From Agapetus fuscipes (taxonomy: Eukaryota; Arthropoda; Insecta; Trichoptera; Glossosomatidae), in assembly GCA_951799405.1 (NCBI GenBank), contig OX637332.1, forward strand, positions 5,213,001 to 5,277,000: a stretch of 64,000 nucleotides of DNA, in the 5' to 3' direction. The translations under genes and the position numbers were made by a program. Below are positions 56,709-64,000 of this stretch, piece after piece (positions within the stretch are counted from its first letter, which is position 1; every line of letters starts with the position of its first letter). Under the pieces are notes generated by a model that saw only the letters and a program-made list of their open reading frames with translations, searched no databases and was not told the DNA's origin.

Positions 56709-57147
56709 GTCAACGACGTTACCATGTTGAAAGCACCGGTTCCCATAGATCACCGAAGTTAAGCAACATTGGGCGCGGATAGTACTTGGATGGGTTACCG
56801 CTCAGGTAGGTACACCGCGTGTCGTTGGCATCTTGAACCGGTCCGTAGTCCAGTGGCAACACTTCGGACTCGTAAATGGAAGGTTGTGAATTCGGATCCC
56901 GGCGGAGCACAAAAAAATATACCATTTATATTTCGAATGTGCTCTTCGCTGAGTTGGAAAAATCATAAACCTTTAGACCAAAGACCGGTCACTGAAAGGT
57001 CCATCCAACCTTACAACAACTGGGTCTTGCTTGAGAATTGGCGCTTTCTACATCGACGACCAAGCTCGCAGAGGGCTCTTGAGGTGTGATACACACAAAA
57101 ACAGCGCTCACCAAATAAATCATCCTAATATTATTATTATTATTACA
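56709..57147 (+). repeat. 5S-tRNA composite SINE (T-SINE with 5S head)
   Basis: 56709-56829 is a full-length 5S rRNA-derived segment: catgttgaaagcaccggttc, box A caccgaagttaagcaacat, box C cttggatgggttaccgctc, ending accgcgtgtcgttggc. After a 7-nt linker follows the tRNA-derived head (ccggtccgtagtccagtggc; box B-like gaattcggatcccggcgg), the T-SINE body and an (ATT)n tail. Confidence 0.9.
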
Positions 57148-57335
57148 ATATGTGAAAAGGTACCTTCGGCACGTTTGATTTTGTATACAACCTAACATGT
57201 CGGAAAATTGTTTGAAAATTCGCATTGCAAGCATTAACAAAAATTCCAAGACACGTTGCACGTGCTAGTAATATGTTAGGGTACGAATGCAATGAGGAAT
57301 TAGCGCAATGCCAAAAAAGTGCATACTATAATCTA

Positions 57336-57790
57336 TAATCTAAGTTGCAAGGATATATTCATTCAAAGCTCTCAGATGTATGCCCACAAACAAACACGTG
57401 TAGTTCGCGCTTACAAATGCTGATTGTGTACTTACATATAAAATCCAAACCTCAAATGAACATAAGCCCTGCAACTCTTGCCGACATTCCCTGAAACAGG
57501 GGTGACATTGGCAAAGTGAACCATTTTTTACAGTAGGGGTGGTCAGCCTCATACCAACCTATAAGTCAAGGAATACGAGTAATAAATAACATTTAAATTA
57601 AAAAAAAAAAAAAAAAAACGACAAAATCTTAAAAATAAATCTATACAAAAAAAGTGAAAAATTTCTTATGCAAAAAATGTAGCAAACTTATAAACCAACA
57701 TTACAAATCAGCATTGCAGATTAGCTGCCACTTCTTCCTGTCCTTGCATACTTCTTTCATTTCATCCAGAGTCATAACCTTTTTCACAAC
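57336..57790 (-). repeat. LINE 3' end with L-tail
   Basis: L-tail 57336-57576, UTR with an 18-A run at about 57600, ORF remnant MTLDEMKEVCKDRKKWQLIC to 57780. Confidence 0.83.
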
Positions 57791-58132
57791 AATACAATAA
57801 AATGAAATAAATGTATTATAAAACATGTTCTTATAATATAATGTAATCTGCAATGTTGATTTGTAATGTTGGTATATTTTAATAAAGAAATAATTGTGAA
57901 TATGCCTCTGCAACTTAGATTTCATTTGATAGATTGAAAAATAAATTGTCGGTGTTTTTAAAAGTATTGCATTTCATGACCTAATAAGTTAAATCTGATG
58001 ACACAATGTAAATACTGGGAAAAACTAACACACTCACATAACGATAGTTTCAAATAACAATTTGCCTTCTTGCATTTTTTACCGAACGTGATAATGGCCA
58101 AAGTACTTTTGCACACGTTCCTCTCAGCCATA

Positions 58133-58268
58133 ATCTAAGTTGCAAATATACATTTACCATTCAAGATTAATATTTAATGATCGCCAACATAAAATAAATC
58201 AACACGTGAAAGTTTGCGCTTACACGTGCTGCATATGGAGTTACAAAATAAAGATCCAAATCTTAACG
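58133..58268 (-). repeat. L-tail, partial
   Basis: aatctaagttgcaaatatac...aaataaagatccaaatct, then a B-SINE 3' end. Confidence 0.68.
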
Positions 58269-58269
58269 C

Positions 58270-58318
58270 TACTAAGCTGCACACATAGTGTAACCTCTTG
58301 TCGCATTTGCCTGAAGGT
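58270..58318 (-). repeat. B-SINE, 3' fragment
   Basis: acgctactaagctgcacaca...cgcatttgcctgaaggttt. Confidence 0.6.
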
Positions 58319-58394
58319 TTCAAAAGCATTTTATTTGTAAGTACACATTTAGCATTTGTAAACGCGAAATACACGTGTTTATTTGAGGGCATCC

Positions 58395-58640
58395 ATTCCT
58401 TGCCGAGAGCTCGGGTTCGAATCCCACCGAGGGTGTCCGGCAAGGTTTACTAAGCCTTCAAAAGAAATGAGTACCAGCCCTCTCGGGAGCTGGGAAACCC
58501 CCACTTCAACCGAAGTTGTTGGCGTAAGGCCGGCCCCCTTACCTGTAAAAATAAATAGGTTCAACTCGCCACAAGCGAATCCTTCGGGGATAACGCGGCA
58601 AGAAGTTACACTATATGTGTAGCTTAGTTGCGTTTGCGTT
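58395..58640 (+). repeat. B-SINE with internal deletion
   Basis: Head ttccttgccgagagctcggg; the segment between gagggtgtc and cggcaaggtttac is missing, as in its mirror copy. Confidence 0.83.
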
Positions 58641-58645
58641 GCGTT

Positions 58646-58838
58646 TCGCATGTGGCTAGTGGAACCTATTTATTTTAAAAGGTAAGGGGGCCGGCCTTAC
58701 GCCAAACACTTAGTTGAAGTGGGGGTTTCCCAGCTGCCGAGGGGGCTGTAACTTATTTCTTGTGAAAGCTGAGTAAGCCTTGCCGGACACCCTCGGTGGG
58801 ATTCGAACCCGAGCTCTCGGCAAGGAATGGATGCCCTC
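58646..58838 (-). repeat. B-SINE mirror copy
   Basis: Inverted duplicate of 58395-58578 with the same internal deletion. Confidence 0.83.
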
Positions 58839-59135
58839 AAATAAACACGTGTATTTCGCGTTTACAAATGCTAAATATGTACTTACAAATAAAATCCAAA
58901 CCTCAAATTAACATAAACCCTAGAACTTTTGCCGATCTTCCCTGACACAGGGGTGACATTGGCAAAGTGAACAGTCAAGGAACAATTAAACAATACAAAT
59001 TAAAACCTAAAAAAACATACTCTAGCCTTAGCCTTAACCGCCAGCATTACTGATCAACCACCATTCTTTTCGGTCCTTGCATACTTCTTTCATTTCATCC
59101 AGAGTCGTAACCTTTTTCATATAAGCTCTCCTTTA
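58838..59135 (-). repeat. LINE 3' end with L-tail
   Basis: L-tail part 58838-58985, UTR and ORF remnant to 59130. Its left part belongs to the inverted duplication 58328-58895. Confidence 0.78.
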
Positions 59136-59152
59136 TAGAAATACTCTTAATA

Positions 59153-59332
59153 ATATTAGGTCTTTACATAATATGAAATTGGCGTTTTGTATGGGAGGAC
59201 ACAAATACATGAGTAAATAGCTGTAAAAATTTGAATTTGAAATTTTTAACCAAAGAGGAGATATTTGAGATCAAAGCGGCCAGTACGGCAAAACACCAAT
59301 TTCATATGTAAGAACCTAATATAAATAAGTCT
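59153..59332. mobile_element. MITE, family 4
   Basis: attaggtctttacataatat...atttcatatgtaagaaccta; TIR includes gaaattggcgttttg. Confidence 0.75.
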
Positions 59333-59413
59333 TATCTCAAATCAAATGTTACCTAAGCCAAACAAGCACTGGGGGGGGGGGGGTAGGCTGACGTCACTTT
59401 TTTTTTGACTTAC

Positions 59414-59619
59414 GAGCGATCTCAAAATACCGCGCCTCCTCCAGAAGGAGGTCAATGTCTCTGAAGTCGTCGGGTATGAGGAGCCTGGAGCTCCGCATGT
59501 AGTTCAAGATGTGCCTGAACATTCCGCCGTCGCGGTCTATGAAGTAGTGCTGCTTCAGAGAGTCCAGGACGATGGGGACGCTGCCGTTGAAGAGGCGCGC
59601 GAGGCGAGATTCGGGGAAC
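59414..59619 (-). CDS. KCTD1/15-like BTB (T1) domain exon
   Basis: Internal exon on the minus strand: 1 nt + 68 codons + 1 nt. Acceptor (minus strand) tttattttcag just beyond 59619; donor gtaagtc at 59413. The peptide has [57 protein letters not shown] and ends YFEIA, the signature of the T1/BTB fold of the KCTD1/KCTD15 group (family knowledge: oligomeric BTB proteins, vertebrate members repress AP-2 transcription factors, in the nucleus). The part of the domain normally starting VxxDVGG is upstream of this exon and was not found between 59620 and 64000. The sequence is GC-rich against an AT-rich background. Confidence 0.9.
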
Positions 59620-59704
59620 CTGAAAATAAAAACGTTTCAATCAATTATTATCACCTGCTTGAGACTGTTTTTGGGGGCACCCATAATATTGTTACGAATC
59701 TCGA

Positions 59705-59812
59705 GTAACTACTTTGTGAAAGAATGGGATGTACAAAGCGAGCGTATAAGAAGAAAATGCATGAAAAAGGTGATGGATATGAATGAATTGAAAGAGGTAT
59801 GCAAGACTGATC
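59705..59812 (+). pseudogene. LINE ORF 3' remnant
   Basis: RRKCMKKVMDMNELKEVCK; diverged relative of the same LINE, no L-tail. Confidence 0.65.
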
Positions 59813-59814
59813 CT

Positions 59815-60400
59815 AAGTTGGACATTTTCTTTCTGTCTGCACAGTCATTGAAAAAGAGGATTTTGAATCTTGCAGGATTTGAATTTCATTTTTGAATCTC
59901 ATTTCTAATTTTTTTTAATCATTCCCAATTCCTATTTTGTTTTTATTGCTTATTAATCATCATTGACGTGTTTGGTGTGCGCATTGTATTTCTACTCCCT
60001 TCCCTTTCTCCTGACCTTTCTTTCCTTATCCCATCATGAGGACGAGATTTATTTTTTATTTTTATTTTTATTTTTGATTTGTGTATTTGTTTGTCTTTGG
60101 TTTTGGATGCTGCTTCTTTTTTGTTTTTCTTCACTTTTTATTTGTTTACCTCACATGATTTGTAATCTAAAATATCAATCGTAGAATACAGTAATAGGCG
60201 ATATGAATTGTAAAAAATATATTATTTATGTACAAAATTCTATTCAATGCTGTTGTATTCTTGTTTAAATAAAAAAAAAAAAAAAAAAAAGGATAGGAAA
60301 AAATATAGGCAACTCTGCAGAGGCTCTGGCTACCCCTAGCGGAATGGCGACAGAGTTACAGTTACATGCGCGTGTACATGCATGCATACTTTGTAGAAGA
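59815..60400. other. No gene seen
   Basis: T-rich stretch 59900-60170, poly(A) run near 60272-60290; GC-richer 60300-60400 not recognised. Confidence 0.35.
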
Positions 60401-60529
60401 TGGGTGTCCAACATAATATTGTGGAGGGCCAGATTTAGTATTTTTGTATGTATCGTAGCAGGCCATAAATAGAGTCAACGGGAGGGGGGGGGAGGGGGTA
60501 GGCATGCGATTTCCTAAAGTTTATTTTGT

Positions 60530-60583
60530 GTGGTCAAATGAACCAAGGGGGGATCGAACCAACGTTATTTCATTTTAAACATT
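60530..60583 (-). repeat. S-SINE piece, split
   Basis: gtggtcaaatgaaccaaggg...ggatcgaaccaacgttattt; continues at 61037 beyond the composite SINE. Confidence 0.7.
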
Positions 60584-60950
60584 GTCAACGACGTTAGCCA
60601 TGTTGAAAGCACCGGTTCCCATAGATCAGCGAAGTTAAGCAACATTGGGCGTGGTCAGTGCTTGGATGGGTAACCGCTCAGGTACACCGCGTGTCGTTGG
60701 CATCTTGGACCGGTCCGTAGTCCGTAGTGGCAACACTTTGGACTCGTAAATGGAAGGTTGTGGATTCGGATCCCGGCGGAGCACAAAAATTTACCATTTA
60801 TATTTCGAATAATATGCTCTTCGCTGGGTTGAAAAATTCATAAGCCTTTACCAATGACCGGTCACCAAAGGTCCATCCAGCCTCACAGCAACTGGGTCTT
60901 GCTTGAGTATTGGCGCTTTGTAGCGACGACCAAGCTCGTACACCTCTGCG
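60584..60950 (+). repeat. 5S-tRNA composite SINE
   Basis: 5S segment 60584-60701 (118 nt, both ends present), linker atcttgg, tRNA head from 60709 (with a small duplication, gtagtccgtag), body to about 60945, tail truncated. Inserted in an S-SINE. Confidence 0.9.
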
Positions 60951-61036
60951 GCACTACAACAAGTGTCATAGACCCCTAGAGTCTTTAGAATCTAGGGAGT
61001 CTCCCGCACAGGATTTCTTAAAAAAAAAAAAAAAAC
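60950..61036 (+). repeat. LINE 3' end fragment
   Basis: gggagtctcccgcacaggat then poly(A), matching 21535-21570. Confidence 0.65.
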
Positions 61037-61085
61037 TATCGGTCCACTTGGCCCACTCGGCCATAACACCGACAATGTCATTGTT
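61037..61085 (-). repeat. S-SINE head, split
   Basis: tatcggtccacttggcccac...ggccataacaccgacaatg. Confidence 0.7.
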
Positions 61086-61696
61086 TTCTTTTCAATGAAA
61101 ATTATTGCGTCTGAGCCACACTTTGCCGACCACTCTCATAGTCGATAGATAGATAAAGTACCTGATGATGGATTATTTTTAAATGATTGAACTTATTGCG
61201 CAATATCTATTTATGTCGTCGCGGGTACGTTGGAGAGGCCTGGTATAGAACAATCTAGCACTAGTATGATGGTGGTAGTGTTACAAACTACGGCCTTCAA
61301 AGTACTTACGTGCGCTTGTACAGGTACGATAGTGTGTGTAAAACCATCTGGTATGATCCATCATGATAGTGGAACAGCTGTCTAGTATAATCTAAAACAT
61401 GGAATAATGATCTGGAATATGCGAGAAAGATCTCTTTTGTACCTATATATAGGACCTGCAATGGTGCGGAAGGGGATGAGTCTCTCTAAGCATTTTGCCG
61501 TGAAGACCAATAAGCAGAGATTATCAATTGTTGTAAATTGTGAACCAAACCGTGTAAATTAAATTCAGTTCAAATAATTAATTGCAGTTTAATGAAAAGA
61601 AAACCAGTTAAATCATAACAATATTATGAAATATTATTTATGTGTGTGCAACAGTGTTATTGTGTGAATTTGTTTATCTATATATTAATTTATAAT

Positions 61697-61948
61697 ATTT
61701 CCTGGACTTACAGGTTAGTATGAGGCTGATCCCCCTTACTCGTACTTAAAAAAAAAAGTTCACTTTGGAAATGTCCTCTGTGAGAGAGAAGGTCAGCAAA
61801 AGTTGCAGGATTTATGATCATTTGAGGTTTGGATTTTAATTGTAAGTACACTTTTAGCACTTGCAAGTGCGAACTACACGTGTTTGTTTGTTGACATGCA
61901 TTTGAGAATTTTAAATGAATATATCCTTGCAACCTAGATTATAGATTA
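61697..61948 (+). repeat. L-tail, diverged
   Basis: cctggacttacaggttagta...gcaacctagattatagatta. Confidence 0.75.
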
Positions 61949-61965
61949 TAGATAGACATGCACAA

Positions 61966-62018
61966 GCGCCCTTAGAGTGACTACAAAGAAATCCCCAACT
62001 CCCCATCATCATCACGGC
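61966..62018 (+). repeat. 3' tail of the CR1/L2-like LINE
   Basis: caagcgcccttagagtgact...atcatcatca, directly after an L-tail end. Confidence 0.65.
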
Positions 62019-62019
62019 A

Positions 62020-62420
62020 AGAAGAAGATGAAGTTTGTTTGGTTGTCAGCTCTTCGCTGAAATTTTGCTCCTGATGTTGTCAGGGGTAAGTCATCAGACA
62101 GAGTTTTGACGCGGCGGTATGACAGCTTGTATCAGAAGAGTACCCATACCGAGAGCTGTAATTAACCATGGCGTTAACCTGAATTCCATGACAATTAAAA
62201 CGCCCGCTTGAAGTGCTGCTTTAGTTGTGTTGGCTTTTTGGGAAACGCTGGGGTAGAGTTAAGAGGTAGAGAAGTTGGTCGGTGCGTTGCCACATCAATG
62301 CTTCTCCTTATAATTTATATTGTTGTAAACTTTACCCGGTGGGCTTACCTCAATCAGGAATCTGACACATCAAACTTTCCTCCTAACGGCTGCTTCAAGC
62401 ATTTGCAGATTGAAAGAAAA
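62020..62420. other. No gene seen
   Basis: Mixed composition, unbroken by stops in one frame for ~120 codons (62208-62576, running into a B-SINE); no domain recognised, probably chance. Confidence 0.35.
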
Positions 62421-62423
62421 GTC

Positions 62424-62602
62424 AGGTCGATAGCTCAGCTGGTAGAGTGCTTGCATGTCATGCCGAGAGCTAGGGTACGATCCCCTTGCGAGGGTGAAAT
62501 GATTTCCGGTTTCGGTGTTTATTTCAAACCCAAAATTGATACGGGCAAGATTTACTCAGCCTTCACAATAAATTAGAACCAGAACCCCCTCGGGAGCTGT
62601 AT
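62424..62602 (+). repeat. B-SINE, 3'-truncated
   Basis: gtcgatagctcagctggtag head; ends ccccctcgggagctgt. Confidence 0.8.
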
Positions 62603-62687
62603 AAATGCAGATCTGTGTTTTTATTTTATTTATTTAAATACAAAAAGAAAAGTTTTTTTTTTAATTCGAAACAAACTCCGAAATGAC

Positions 62688-62965
62688 CGGTCCGTAGTCT
62701 AATGGTTATGCTTTGGACTCGTAAGTGGTAGGTCGTGGGTTTGAATCGCGGCGGGAACGCAAAAGCAATCAATCATTTATATTTACAAATGTGTTCTTCG
62801 CTGGATTGAAAAATTCATACACCTCTAACAAAGACATTACAACAACTGGGTCTTGCTTGAGAATTGACGCTTTCTACACCGAAAACTAAGCTCGCAGAGG
62901 GCTCTTGGTGTTTGATTCGCACCAAAACAGCGCTTGCCAAGTAAATCATCAATCTCATATTATTA
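62688..62965 (+). repeat. T-SINE
   Basis: Head accggtccgtagtctaatgg, tail tattattatta; no 5S segment. Confidence 0.83.
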
Positions 62966-63000
62966 TTATTAAAAATATATATATTTGAGATGGCAGGTAA

Positions 63001-63334
63001 AAAAAAATGCAACTAAGCTACACATGTAGCGCAACTTCTTGCTACGCTATCACCGAAGGATTTCGCATGTGGTGAGTGAAACCTATTTATTTTTACAGGT
63101 AAGGGGGTCGGCCTTACGCCAACCACTTCAGTTGAAGTGGGGGTTTCCCAGCTCCCGAGGTGGCTGGCACTCATTTTTGTGAATACTGAGTAAGCCTCCC
63201 CGGTATTTTATTTTAGGGTTTTGAAATAAACAACGGAACGGAAAATCATTTCTGACACCCTCGCCTCGGTGGGATTTGAACCCGGGCTCTCGGCATGGGA
63301 TGCAAGCACTCCACCAACTGAGCTATCGACCTAA
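63001..63334 (-). repeat. B-SINE, full length
   Basis: gcaactaagctacacatgta...gggatttgaacccgggctct...caactgagctatcgacc. Confidence 0.85.
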
Positions 63335-63500
63335 TTAAAATGGACACTTTCTACTTGGGGTCGGTTATACGAGGTTTTCTATATTTTTTACCCGTAAATA
63401 TTTTGATCTGACATCAGAATTAGAAGCGCTATTCTGCTAAATTTCATACACTCTTCCCCTCAGTGCTTGTTTGTATTATGCCCATGAGAGGTTCCTTGTT

Positions 63501-63768
63501 CCGTTCCTTGACTTATAGGTTGTTATGCGGCTGACCACCCATACTGTAAAAAAAAATTGGTTCACTTTGCCAATGTCACCCCTGTTTCAGGGAAGGACGG
63601 CAAGAGTTGCAAGGCTTATGTTCATTTGAGATTGGGTTTTTATATTGTAGGTCCACTTGCGGCATGTGTGAGCGCGAAATTATACATATCTGCTTGTGGG
63701 AATGCATTTAATATAAATCTTAAATGATATATATCTTTTCAGCTTAGATTAGATTAGATTAGATAAGA
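63501..63768 (+). repeat. L-tail
   Basis: Complete, ends agattagattagattagata. Confidence 0.83.
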
Positions 63769-64000
63769 GGTAATTCTGCATATCGAGTGTGATCTGGCAA
63801 AAGTCCTATCTAATTTTTTGGTATTTATTATGTGTGATTTTGTCCTATGTTTTATTATAACAAAACTAGTAACAACTTTCATATTTTGTCAAAACTATAC
63901 TTGGGTATCTAATGTATAATTTTTAAATACAGTTAGTTACACATTCATAAATATAGAAACGCATATACCTGAGAAAATATAAAACTGCAATACTGCGAAT

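Larger units (their letters stand above)
58328..58895. repeat. Inverted duplication, 250-bp arms
   Basis: Arms 58328-58578 and 58646-58895; 67-bp loop is the B-SINE 3' end. Arms share an L-tail/B-SINE junction and a B-SINE deletion. Confidence 0.87.
60405..61240 (+). mobile_element. hAT-type MITE split by nested SINEs
   Basis: Left part 60405-60475 (gggtgtccaacataatattg) and right part 61117-61240 (catagtcgatagatagataa...gtcgtcgcgggtacg) match the 20113-20346 family. The S-SINE, LINE fragment and composite SINE lie between. Confidence 0.72.

Noticed and set aside
60584..60701. Functional 5S rRNA gene
   Set aside because: Full length but joined to a SINE in three places and with changes in conserved positions; no terminator T-run directly after it.
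62208..62576. 122-aa open frame
   Set aside because: Its second half is B-SINE and the first half has no recognisable domain.
1..64000. CRISPR arrays, prokaryotic operons, viral insertions
   Set aside because: No spaced short repeats, no Shine-Dalgarno-led gene strings, and no viral structural or envelope frames; the only RT-bearing elements are DIRS, gypsy and LINEs.

Overview
This is eukaryotic nuclear DNA, AT-rich and dominated by transposable elements. The combination of an intron-split KCTD1/15-type gene, a DIRS retrotransposon, Ty3/gypsy and several LINE lineages, hAT MITEs and Pol III-derived SINEs points to an arthropod, most likely an insect. A lepidopteran is plausible but not proven by anything seen here. 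No prokaryotic gene, CRISPR array or free-standing tRNA gene was found.

Two host genes can be assembled exon by exon with matching splice sites and phases. (1) An MDR/alcohol-dehydrogenase-like gene on + : exons 24771-25498, 32889-33036, 34208-34360 and 35480-35596, 1146 nt, 381 aa. Its 7.4-kb first intron is packed with elements. (2) The 3' four exons of a KCTD1/KCTD15-like BTB gene on - : 59414-59619, 54897-55072, 53053-53149 and 52220-52371. Its 5' exon(s) were not found.

Elements with good boundaries: a DIRS element (6953-12153) with 194-bp inverted terminal repeats, an internal complementary region and three separate tandem arrays inside its reverse-transcriptase region; a Ty3/gypsy element (40322-45358) with two identical 233-bp LTRs and a 5-bp target duplication; a Jockey-like LINE (about 49330-51420); hAT-type elements with perfect 8-bp target duplications (20113-20346, 23506-23796, 27862-28318, 31441-32802); and several MITE and foldback families.

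Names used below. 'L-tail' = a ~250-bp repeat, about 35 copies here, that is the 3' end of a LINE and usually ends in TTAGATTAGATT-like repeats. 'T-SINE' = tRNA-derived SINE with head CCGGTCCGTAGTCCAGTGG; three copies carry a 5S rRNA-derived segment in front. 'B-SINE' = tRNA-derived SINE with box A TAGCTCAGTTGG. 'S-SINE' = SINE with a Ser/Leu-tRNA-like head (TTGGCCGAGAGG).

Layout: 0-6.9 kb MITEs and L-tails; 7-12.2 kb DIRS inside an S-SINE; 12.3-24.5 kb L-tails, LINE ends, SINEs, hAT MITEs; 24.7-35.7 kb MDR gene with its invaded introns; 36-39.8 kb a 30-bp minisatellite, a foldback and a LINE end; 40.3-45.4 kb gypsy; 45.5-52 kb SINEs, MITEs, Jockey LINE; 52.2-59.6 kb KCTD gene; 59.7-64 kb nested SINEs. 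Nesting (SINE in SINE in hAT; hAT in foldback in SINE) gives a relative insertion history. The most unusual observations are the 5S-tRNA composite SINE, the triple tandem amplification in the DIRS element, and large inverted duplications that carry whole SINEs.
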